A stretch of DNA of 7,861 nucleotides from an uncultured Bacteroidota bacterium (GTDB lineage: Bacteria > Bacteroidota > Bacteroidia > UKL13-3), in assembly GCA_903898215.1 (NCBI GenBank), contig CAIUEQ010000177.1, positions 1 to 7,861 of the forward strand, in the 5' to 3' direction. The notes under the pieces were generated by a model that worked only from the letters and a program-made list of their open reading frames with translations, had not been told where the DNA came from and did no database searches. Shown here one piece after another: positions 1-6,003 of the stretch. The stretch's first letter is position 1. The number at the start of each line of letters is the position of its first letter. The position numbers were made by a program, and so were the translations under genes.

Positions 1-444
1 ATAATTACTGCAAGTAGTGCTGATGAGAAAATTATTTTACCTCAAACTTTTCAACCAAAAATATTAACAGGAAAACTTCTTTCAAAAAAATTTGAAATTA
101 AAAAAAACATTGAACAGCAAAACGAAAGAATTTTTCCTTACAAAAAAAGCAACAATAGTGATGTAAACAACTTTGCTTTATTAGGATTTATCTTAGCATC
201 TTTATCTTTACTTATTGTATTGGTTGGTTTTTTTATAGCTCCAGCTTTTGTTGTATATCTTACCATTTTTTTAGGAAGCGCAGGTTTTATTTTAAGCCTA
301 ATTGGATTAATACAAATACTTCTTAATCGCAGAAAATATAGGGGTTTGGGGTTTGCAATTTCCGGAATGATTATTGGGCTATTGAGTATATTAATTTTGA
401 TATTTTTAATTCTATTTATAATATCCCTTTTCCTAAATATTTAA
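1..444 (+). CDS. DUF4190-like multi-pass membrane protein, C-terminal part (5' end outside the window)
   Basis: The reading frame is open from the first base to the TAA at 442-444, so the gene starts upstream of the window and 147 residues are visible. A TTG at 220 could be read as a start, but the open frame upstream and the continuous hydrophobic segment across that point argue against it. Residues 1-56 are polar and lysine/asparagine-rich, with no motif I recognise. From about residue 58 to the end there are three to four hydrophobic segments (roughly 58-80, 80-101 and 117-146). They are separated by a short basic loop (NRRKYRG) leading into GLGFAISGMIIGLLS. This alternation of Gly-rich helices with a basic loop before a G-x-A-I-x-G-x-x-x-G helix resembles the DUF4190 membrane module, which is often appended to a soluble N-terminal region. 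The function is unknown. The gene converges on pfkA with only 17 bases between the stops and no clear terminator. The membrane topology is clear; the family name is less certain. Confidence 0.7.
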   Translation: MITASSADEKIILPQTFQPKILTGKLLSKKFEIKKNIEQQNERIFPYKKSNNSDVNNFALLGFILASLSLLIVLVGFFIAPAFVVYLTIFLGSAGFILSLIGLIQILLNRRKYRGLGFAISGMIIGLLSILILIFLILFIISLFLNI

Positions 445-461
445 TTTGGTTCGTAATTTTC

Positions 462-1433
462 TCACACATTAAACACATCAATTAATCTCAACAATTCTGA
501 ATTAAGTTGCTTTGTTTTATTGATAGCATCATCAAAAGTTGTGAGTTCAACTTTATTATTTATCAAGCCCACCATTTTATTGGTTTCACCTTTTAAAAGT
601 GCTTCAACAGCAGCATTTCCGAGCCTCGAAGCAATAACACGATCAAGCGCAGTTGGTGTACCTCCGCGTTGCACATGACCAAGAATGGTAACGCGCGAAT
701 CGAAATCAGGAATTTGAGCTTTTAGTTTTTCAACTATTTTATAAGCACCACCGGCTTCATCACCTTCGGCAACTACTACAATAGAAAAAGCTTTTTTACT
801 TTTGTTTTCACCCGAAAAATAATTCACAAGTGCTTGCCAATCTTCTTTTGCTTCAGGAACTAAAATCACTTCAGCACCTCCGGCAGTGCCACTTGCCAAG
901 GCAATAAATCCTGCATGTCGTCCCATCACTTCAATAAAAAACACACGATCGTGGGATTCTGCAGTATCTCTGATTTTATCAATCGCATCTACAGCAGTGT
1001 TAATTGCAGTATCAAAACCAATGGTAAAATCAGTACCATATAAATCATTATCAATTGTTCCCGGTGCACCGATTGAAGGAATTCCATATTCGTTATAAAA
1101 CTGCATCGCTCCGGCAAACGTACCGTTTCCACCGATGCATACTATTCCTTCGATTCCATTTTTAGCTAAGTTATCGAATGCTTTTTTTCGGCCTTCGATA
1201 GTTAAAAATTCGGCACTGCGAGATGTTTTTAAAATAGTTCCTCCTCGTTGTATGATATTGGAAACCGACCTTGAATCCAGTGGAATGATATTGCCTTCAA
1301 TCATTCCTTTATATCCATGTATGATTCCGGCAACTTCAACTTTATTATAAACGGCAGTGCGCACAACAGCTCTGATACATGCATTCATACCAGGTGCATC
1401 ACCTCCCGAAGTAAAAACTCCAATTTTTTTCAT
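462..1433 (-). CDS. pfkA: ATP-type 6-phosphofructokinase
   Basis: This enzyme phosphorylates fructose 6-phosphate to fructose 1,6-bisphosphate in cytosolic glycolysis. The 323-residue product matches the bacterial PfkA length and is alignable from memory with the E. coli enzyme along its length. Visible motifs are: SGGDAPGMN at 9-17 (nucleotide loop, Gly11); Arg72; PGTIDND at 124-130 with the catalytic Asp128; Arg163; MGR at 170-172; Glu223; Arg247; and GHVQRGG at 252-258 with His253 and Arg256. Gly104 and Gly125 are the residues typical of ATP-dependent rather than pyrophosphate-dependent enzymes. One oddity is that the motif normally read GGDGS/T is GGNGT at 101-105, so the conserved Asp103 is Asn (codon AAC). 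The frame is open up to an ATG at 1469, but I chose the ATG at 1433. It gives the family N-terminus MKKIGVFTSGG, and a promoter-like element (1457-1486) lies inside the extension. There is no Shine-Dalgarno sequence. The identity is very secure; full activity is less so because of Asn103. Confidence 0.96.
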   Translation of the reverse strand: MKKIGVFTSGGDAPGMNACIRAVVRTAVYNKVEVAGIIHGYKGMIEGNIIPLDSRSVSNIIQRGGTILKTSRSAEFLTIEGRKKAFDNLAKNGIEGIVCIGGNGTFAGAMQFYNEYGIPSIGAPGTIDNDLYGTDFTIGFDTAINTAVDAIDKIRDTAESHDRVFFIEVMGRHAGFIALASGTAGGAEVILVPEAKEDWQALVNYFSGENKSKKAFSIVVVAEGDEAGGAYKIVEKLKAQIPDFDSRVTILGHVQRGGTPTALDRVIASRLGNAAVEALLKGETNKMVGLINNKVELTTFDDAINKTKQLNSELLRLIDVFNV

Positions 1434-1456
1434 CTTAATTTTATCGATTGACCACT

Positions 1457-1486
1457 CAAATCTAATCAAAAAAAAACCGCTCCAAA
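1457..1486 (-). promoter_or_regulatory. Putative Bacteroidota-type promoter of pfkA
   Basis: On the minus strand, TTTG (bases 1486-1483) is followed after 18 bases by TAGATTTG (1464-1457), a full match to the Bacteroidota -7 element TAnnTTTG. The predicted transcript start falls near 1450, giving a leader of about 17 nt before the pfkA ATG at 1433. The -33 element sits in the loop of the upstream gene's terminator. The spacing is at the short end of the published range. This was assigned by eye. Confidence 0.5.
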
Positions 1487-1501
1487 ACTGGAACGGTTTT
1501 T
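1468..1501 (-). terminator. Rho-independent terminator of the lipoprotein gene
   Basis: The arms 1472-1483 and 1490-1501 form a 12-position stem with one mismatch (C1480 opposite A1493) and a 6-base loop (1484-1489). Read on the minus strand, the GC-rich part of the stem is followed by nine consecutive T (complement of the A-run 1468-1476), the classic intrinsic terminator layout. It lies 18 bases past the lipoprotein stop. A T-run also flanks the hairpin on the plus strand, but no plus-strand gene ends nearby. Confidence 0.85.
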
Positions 1502-1519
1502 AAAAATTTTATCTTTTGA

Positions 1520-2485
1520 TTAATTGAACAGATTAATTAACAATTGAACTGTTCCTGGTACAACACCAAAAGGAGCAACTGTTTCAATTGAACCTGTTGG
1601 ACCTTTAATTTCCATCAAACCATATTTACCTGATTCAGTTTTAAATAAATAAATCTGAGTATCGAAAACAGAGATAGAACTTAAATTTGGTTCACCTTTA
1701 GCCTTAGCAGATACGATCAAAGCATTGATTGCCGATTTTGTATTAGCAGCTTCGTAAACAGATTTGGTAATTGAGGTTAAAATAAATCTTGTCTTATTTC
1801 TATGTGGCCAGTTAGTAATTCTTTCACCTGTGTTAGACCATTGAGTTCCGTATATTGCTGTTGCATTTGAATCGTCAGGACTAGTGATCATGTATTGAGC
1901 AGTTTTTCTGGTGCAATATGCAAAATCCATTGCAGTGTCTAAAGCATAGTTAGGTTGAGAAGCCACATCGCTTAAATCAAAAGTGTTTTCTCCTGTATTA
2001 TTTGTAACAGTAGAAGAGAAAAACTTAGGAGTTCCGCTAGTTTGGTTTCCTAATTCAGGAGCTGAAGAAATAATTTCCGCAACATTTACGCTAAACGTTA
2101 CATTGGCAGGATTACCTTTAGCACCTGTAACGGTTGCAGTAAAAGTAATGATACCTTTTCCTTGTGCTGGCCAGCGTGCAGAAGATTTTACTGCGCTTGT
2201 ACCTGTAAGAGGAGTATTTAAAGTTGTAAATGTTGAAGCTGACGAAACAACTTTTAAATTGGTAAGTGCATTGTCGGCATTACCTGTGCAGGTAACAGTT
2301 ACAATTACTGAATCGTCAAGAAAAACATATCCGGCACTTGGTACATTCACACCATTTGCTGTAACGGCAATAGTTGCTGTTACATCACTTATTGAAGGTG
2401 TAACGGTGTCTGTTGAAGACTTACTGCAGGAAGGCAGTATAAAGTAAGATGATACGATCATCATTGCAAAAAATAATTTTTTCAT
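1520..2485 (-). CDS. Predicted secreted lipoprotein with Ig-like region, function unknown
   Basis: The protein has 321 residues. Residues 1-19 form a lipoprotein signal peptide (MKK, a hydrophobic core, then the lipobox LPSC), with Cys20 as the lipidated residue, so it should sit in the envelope. After a Ser/Thr-rich linker (21-34), residues about 35-137 are rich in Thr, Val and Ala with alternating hydrophobic positions, like an Ig-like beta-sandwich. Residues about 145-300 form a second domain carrying FFSS, a DFAYC segment, a SPDDSNA segment and WPHRNKTRF, ending in an F-K-T-x-x-G-K-Y-G-L strand. Similar layouts occur in uncharacterised Bacteroidota lipoproteins; I cannot assign a ligand or activity. 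Cys66 and Cys191 lie one in each domain. Only 25 bases separate it from the upstream PUR-family gene and I see no TAnnTTTG element there, so cotranscription is likely. A strong terminator follows. The lipoprotein call is secure; the domain boundaries are rough. Confidence 0.85.
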   Translation of the reverse strand: MKKLFFAMMIVSSYFILPSCSKSSTDTVTPSISDVTATIAVTANGVNVPSAGYVFLDDSVIVTVTCTGNADNALTNLKVVSSASTFTTLNTPLTGTSAVKSSARWPAQGKGIITFTATVTGAKGNPANVTFSVNVAEIISSAPELGNQTSGTPKFFSSTVTNNTGENTFDLSDVASQPNYALDTAMDFAYCTRKTAQYMITSPDDSNATAIYGTQWSNTGERITNWPHRNKTRFILTSITKSVYEAANTKSAINALIVSAKAKGEPNLSSISVFDTQIYLFKTESGKYGLMEIKGPTGSIETVAPFGVVPGTVQLLINLFN

Positions 2486-2510
2486 GTGTTTTGTATTTAG
2501 TTTGTTAAAA

Positions 2511-2858
2511 TTATATCATTTGATTATCACTGTTATTTTCAGTATTGTTTTCATGATTGCTATCATGATGGTAATTCTCGCGAGAGAACTCGTCAAAATT
2601 AAATTCAGGCATCAATTCAGTTTTTACGTGGCTGATTGTTTCGCCTAATGCTTCCTGAAACTTGTTAAAATCTTCCTTGTAAAGAAAAATTTTGTGCTTC
2701 ACAAAACTTCCATCTTCAAAGCTTTTTTTGCTTTCGGTGATGGTGATAAAATAATCATTACCCTTTGTTGCTTTTACATCAAAAAAATAAGTCCTTTTTC
2801 CGGCTCTGATCTTTTTCGAAAAGATTTCCTGTCTGTCACCTTTGTTGTAATCCTCCAT
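2511..2858 (-). CDS. PUR-family (DUF3276) nucleic-acid-binding protein
   Basis: The 115-residue product matches the size and sequence style of the DUF3276 proteins widespread in Bacteroidota, which adopt the PUR-alpha fold and are related to Borrelia BpuR. Members bind single-stranded or purine-rich nucleic acid and can act on transcription or translation. The domain spans about residues 9-82: EIFSKKIRAGKRTYFFDVK, a second strand pair around DYFITITESKK, then HKIFLYKEDFNKFQEAL with the closing helix. Residues about 93-115 are a low-complexity Asn/His/Asp/Glu tail, presumably disordered. The ATG at 2858 gives the usual short N-terminus (MEDYNKGDRQE). In front of it the mRNA has no Shine-Dalgarno sequence but a 16-base purine run (2860-2875). 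It appears to be the first gene of a two-gene unit with the downstream lipoprotein. The target nucleic acid in this organism is unknown. Confidence 0.88.
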   Translation of the reverse strand: MEDYNKGDRQEIFSKKIRAGKRTYFFDVKATKGNDYFITITESKKSFEDGSFVKHKIFLYKEDFNKFQEALGETISHVKTELMPEFNFDEFSRENYHHDSNHENNTENNSDNQMI

Positions 2859-2893
2859 GCTTTTTTCTTTTTTTTGTTATCTTAATTCGTGAG

Positions 2894-2923
2894 CAAAATA
2901 TAGGATGCATTTCACTTTTCAAA
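2894..2923 (-). promoter_or_regulatory. Putative promoter of the PUR-family gene
   Basis: On the minus strand TTTG (2923-2920) is followed after 17 bases by TATATTTTG (2902-2894). This is one base longer than the TAnnTTTG consensus, or an ATATTTTG variant at a spacing of 18. The implied leader is about 30 nt. It lies in the 123-bp gap after the ABC exporter gene. The match is imperfect and was made by eye. Confidence 0.35.
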
Positions 2924-2981
2924 ATAATTTATATTCCTAAACTGATAATTTGATATTTCGTTAAATGCAGTTAACTAATAA

Positions 2982-4826
2982 TCAAACCAATTCTTCCATT
3001 AATTGCCTTTGGTACATTTCTAAATATTTGCCATTTTGCTGATACAATTCCTGATGTGTTCCTGCCTCGATTATTTTACCATTATCGAGCACCAATATAG
3101 TTGTTGCATCTTTTACAGTGGAAACTCTATGGCTCACAATAACAGATGTTTTACCTTTCATTATCCGATGGAGATTTTCTAGTATTTCGGTTTCTGTTTT
3201 ATTATCAACAGCCGAAAGGCAATCATCAAAAATTAATATCTCAGGATCTTTGATGAGTGCACGAGCTATGGAAATCCTTTGTTTCTGACCACCAGAAAGA
3301 GTAATCCCTCGTTCACCTATAACTGTTTCAAAACCTTCAGGAAAATCATTCACATTTGAAGTAAGGGCAGCATTATCGGATGCTGTTTTCACAAGCAAGT
3401 CAACATTTTGAATCTCTGATGTTAGTCCGAATGAAATGTTATTTGAAATAGAATCCGAAAACAAAAAAACGTCCTGAGGAACATATCCTGTTTGCTGCTT
3501 AAAATCTTTTATATTGATGGTTTTGATATCGTTTCCATCAATTAAAATTTGCCCATCAGTTACATCAATCATACGCAAAATAAGTTGTACGATGGTTGAT
3601 TTGCCAGAACCTGTTGTTCCAAGTATAGCAAGAGTTTCCCCTTTATTTATTTTAAATGAAATATCACTTAACGCTGGCACCGTTTTGCCTTCGTAACAAA
3701 AACTCACATTTTTAAACTCTATATTTTTATTAAAATTAAACGGTTGATCGTTTGAAGAAACAATATCCGGTTGAACTTCTAAAAACTCGTTGATGCGTTG
3801 CTGAGATGCAGATGCTCGTTGTATCATTGAAAACACTACTCCCATTGACGCTACAGGCCAAGTAAGCAAGTTTACATAAATAACAAATTCGGCAATATTT
3901 CCGATACTGATCTCTCCGGAAATCACTAATAACCCACCAACAAAAATGGTGATGAGTGTGCTCATTCCTGTGAGAAAAACCATGAGTGGAAAAAATGTTG
4001 CATCTACTTTTGCTAGTTCAAGCGAACGATTACGATATTCATCTGCATATTTTGAAAAATCTTCTTTCGAAAAATCTTCCACTGCAAAAGCTTTAATCAC
4101 GCGCATTCCTGAAAATGCTTCTTGCACAAATGAGGTTACCTTTGATAACTGATTTTGAATAGCATCGCTCTTTTTATGGATAATATTATTTACATAAAAA
4201 ATTGAATACGCAAGTATTGGTAATGGTATCAAAACGTATATTGAGAGTTTTACATTTACAGAAAACATTGCCCAAATAACCAACACAATTGTAACCACGA
4301 GATCTAATAAATACATAATGGCAGGACCAATGTACATTCTTACTCTGCCAACATCTTCCGATATTCGTGTCATTAAATCTCCTGTATTGTTTTTTCTGTA
4401 AAAAGATAAGGGAAGTATTTGGTAATGATTAAAAATCTCATTCTTCAAATCATATTCAACATGCCTCGACATCACGATAAGTGTTTGCCTTTTAAGAAAC
4501 ATGAACACACCTTTAATAAGCGCGAACATAATTACCAATACCGAAAAATATATCACAATAAAACCAACTTGGATATAAACAAAAGATTGAATACCACTTC
4601 CTGAATATAGTTGATAAAGGAGTAAATTTTCCTGAACCAGATCAATTGCTATTCTAACTGATTGAGCAGGAAACACAGCAAATAAATTTGAAGTGATTAC
4701 GAAAATCAATCCCAGTATCAATCTATACTTATACTTAATGAAATATTTATTTAAATGAGCAAGTGCTTTCAAGATATTCTCCGAATTATGAAAAACCAAA
4801 AATTGATTTACTTTTGCAAACTTCAT
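2982..4826 (-). CDS. ABC exporter half-transporter (MsbA/MdlA-like, fused membrane and ATPase domains)
   Basis: The 614-residue product has an N-terminal type IV exporter membrane domain and a C-terminal ATPase in one chain. About six hydrophobic helices are visible, near residues 36-56, 84-112, 165-187, 192-212, 279-303 and 308-332. The nucleotide-binding domain runs from about 368 to the end. It contains Walker A GTTGSGKST at 403-411, Q-loop Gln451, the exporter-specific segment TVIGERG at 501-507, signature LSGGQ at 510-514, Walker B ILIFDD at 530-535, D-loop SAVD at 538-541 and switch His566. The position of the catalytic Glu is Asp535, as in MdlA and other non-canonical subunits of heterodimeric exporters. 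The substrate cannot be read from sequence; lipids, drugs or peptides are all possible. No partner subunit lies in the window. The gene is divergent from leucine dehydrogenase with 26 bases between the start codons. I saw no hairpin terminator after its stop. Confidence 0.93.
   Translation of the reverse strand: MKFAKVNQFLVFHNSENILKALAHLNKYFIKYKYRLILGLIFVITSNLFAVFPAQSVRIAIDLVQENLLLYQLYSGSGIQSFVYIQVGFIVIYFSVLVIMFALIKGVFMFLKRQTLIVMSRHVEYDLKNEIFNHYQILPLSFYRKNNTGDLMTRISEDVGRVRMYIGPAIMYLLDLVVTIVLVIWAMFSVNVKLSIYVLIPLPILAYSIFYVNNIIHKKSDAIQNQLSKVTSFVQEAFSGMRVIKAFAVEDFSKEDFSKYADEYRNRSLELAKVDATFFPLMVFLTGMSTLITIFVGGLLVISGEISIGNIAEFVIYVNLLTWPVASMGVVFSMIQRASASQQRINEFLEVQPDIVSSNDQPFNFNKNIEFKNVSFCYEGKTVPALSDISFKINKGETLAILGTTGSGKSTIVQLILRMIDVTDGQILIDGNDIKTINIKDFKQQTGYVPQDVFLFSDSISNNISFGLTSEIQNVDLLVKTASDNAALTSNVNDFPEGFETVIGERGITLSGGQKQRISIARALIKDPEILIFDDCLSAVDNKTETEILENLHRIMKGKTSVIVSHRVSTVKDATTILVLDNGKIIEAGTHQELYQQNGKYLEMYQRQLMEELV
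4787..4816 (+). promoter_or_regulatory. Putative promoter of leucine dehydrogenase inside the ABC exporter gene
   Basis: TACTTTTG at 4809-4816 matches the Bacteroidota -7 element TAnnTTTG exactly. Eighteen bases upstream is TATG (4787-4790), a 3-of-4 match to the -33 TTTG. The predicted transcript start is near 4822, about 30 nt before the ATG at 4853. The whole element lies antisense within the first 40 bases of the exporter reading frame. Confidence 0.42.
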
Positions 4827-4852
4827 TATAAAAAACCATTAAATAAAATACT

Positions 4853-5953
4853 ATGTCTACAACACAAGGTTTGTCACAAATCCAGTCTGGTGAAATATTT
4901 AGTCAACTTACACCACACGATCACGAACAATTAGTATTTTGTCAAGATAAAGAAACCGGATTAAAAGCAATCATTGCTATTCATAATACAGTATTAGGAC
5001 CAGGTTTAGGCGGAACACGTATTTGGAATTACTCAAATGAAGCTGATGCGATAAATGATGCATTACGTTTATCAAGAGGAATGACTTATAAAGCAGCTAT
5101 CTCAGGATTAAATCTTGGTGGTGCAAAAGCCGTTATCATAGGAGATTCGAAGACCATAAAAACTGAAGCGTTAATGCGTAAGTTCGGTCGTTTTGTTGAA
5201 AATTTACACGGAAAATATATTACTGCCGAAGATGTGAATACCACAACTATGGATATGGAATATGTTCATATGGAAACAAGTCATGTTGTTGGTTTACCTG
5301 AATCGATGGGTGGTGGAGGAGATCCTTCTCCGGTTACTGCTTACGGTACTTATATGGGAATGAAAGCAGCAGCAAACAAAGTTTGGGGCACAGATAGTTT
5401 GAACGGTAAAAAAATTGCAGTTCAAGGTGTTGGTAAAGTTGGAGGATATTTACTTTCGTATTTACATAAAGAAGGAGCAAAACTTTTTATCACAGATATT
5501 AATGATGAGATGTTAGCTAAATATTCAAAAGATTTTGGCGCTACTGTTGTTTATGGAGAAGAAATTTTTTCATTGGATGTAGATGTATTCGCTCCTTGCG
5601 CAATGGGTGCAGTGCTTAATACCGATCATATCAATAAATTAAAATGTAAGGTTATTGCAGGTGCTGCAAATAATCAATTGGAAGATGAAAATGTTCATGG
5701 CCCGATGCTTCTTGAAAAAGGAATTACCTATGTTCCTGATTTTTTAATTAATGCAGGTGGATTAATCAATGTTTACCAAGAACATATTGGATATAATCGC
5801 GAAACTGCAATGCGTAAAACAGAACATATTTATAATATTGCACTTGAAGTAATGAAAACATCTTCAGCTAAAAATATCCATACTCAAAAAATTGCAACTG
5901 AATTGGCAGAGAAAAGAATCAATGATATTCTCAGAGTTCAATCTACTTACTAA
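4853..5953 (+). CDS. ldh: Leucine dehydrogenase (Glu/Leu/Phe/Val dehydrogenase family), NAD-dependent
   Basis: This enzyme reversibly oxidatively deaminates leucine and other branched-chain amino acids to the 2-oxo acids with NAD+, linking their breakdown or synthesis to ammonia. The cytosolic 366-residue product closely resembles the Bacillus enzymes (also named bcd) plus a 10-15 residue N-terminal extension that I recall from Bacteroidota homologues. The substrate domain shows VFCQDKETGLKAIIAIHNT at 28-46, GPGLGGTR at 49-56, GMTYK at 76-80 (Lys80), GLNLGGAK at 85-92 (catalytic Lys92) and ITAEDV at 123-128 (Asp127). The Rossmann domain has the dinucleotide loop G-V-G-K-V-G at 192-197 and Asp215 at the end of the next strand, which favours NAD over NADP. 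NAGGLINV at 300-307 completes the family pattern. The ATG at 4853 fits homologue length; there is no Shine-Dalgarno sequence. The symbol ldh is used for leucine, not lactate, dehydrogenase here. nusB follows after 50 bases. Confidence 0.95.
   Translation: MSTTQGLSQIQSGEIFSQLTPHDHEQLVFCQDKETGLKAIIAIHNTVLGPGLGGTRIWNYSNEADAINDALRLSRGMTYKAAISGLNLGGAKAVIIGDSKTIKTEALMRKFGRFVENLHGKYITAEDVNTTTMDMEYVHMETSHVVGLPESMGGGGDPSPVTAYGTYMGMKAAANKVWGTDSLNGKKIAVQGVGKVGGYLLSYLHKEGAKLFITDINDEMLAKYSKDFGATVVYGEEIFSLDVDVFAPCAMGAVLNTDHINKLKCKVIAGAANNQLEDENVHGPMLLEKGITYVPDFLINAGGLINVYQEHIGYNRETAMRKTEHIYNIALEVMKTSSAKNIHTQKIATELAEKRINDILRVQSTY
4877..4906 (-). promoter_or_regulatory. Putative promoter of the ABC exporter inside the leucine dehydrogenase gene
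   Basis: On the minus strand TTG (4906-4904) is followed after 19 bases by TGGATTTG (4884-4877), a one-mismatch version of TAnnTTTG. The implied start near 4870 gives a leader of about 45 nt that is antisense to the first codons of leucine dehydrogenase. The element is weak and is proposed mainly because the 26-bp intergenic gap leaves no room for a promoter. Confidence 0.25.
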
Positions 5954-6003
5954 TTTTTTGCATTACTCAATTTATATTTTAATTTTTAATAACGGTTCTT
6001 TTA

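Noticed and set aside
445..461. Possible shared terminator between the converging membrane-protein and pfkA genes
   Set aside because: The 17-base gap contains no stable inverted repeat, and I found none in the adjoining coding ends.
886..1350. Two open frames of about 70 codons on the + strand (886-1098 and 1135-1350)
   Set aside because: Both are antisense to pfkA, whose motifs are intact through the whole interval; neither has a recognisable domain.
1434..1469. Longer pfkA product starting at the ATG at 1469
   Set aside because: The extra 12 residues do not fit the family N-terminus, and the candidate -7 box lies inside this stretch.
1983..2447. A 154-codon open frame on the + strand opposite the lipoprotein gene
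   Set aside because: It is antisense to a gene with a clear signal peptide and lipobox, shows no domain, and has valine/threonine-rich composition that mirrors the codons of the opposite strand.
5954..6003. A dedicated promoter for nusB
   Set aside because: TATATTTT at 5973-5980 lacks the final G, and no TTTG lies at the right distance upstream.
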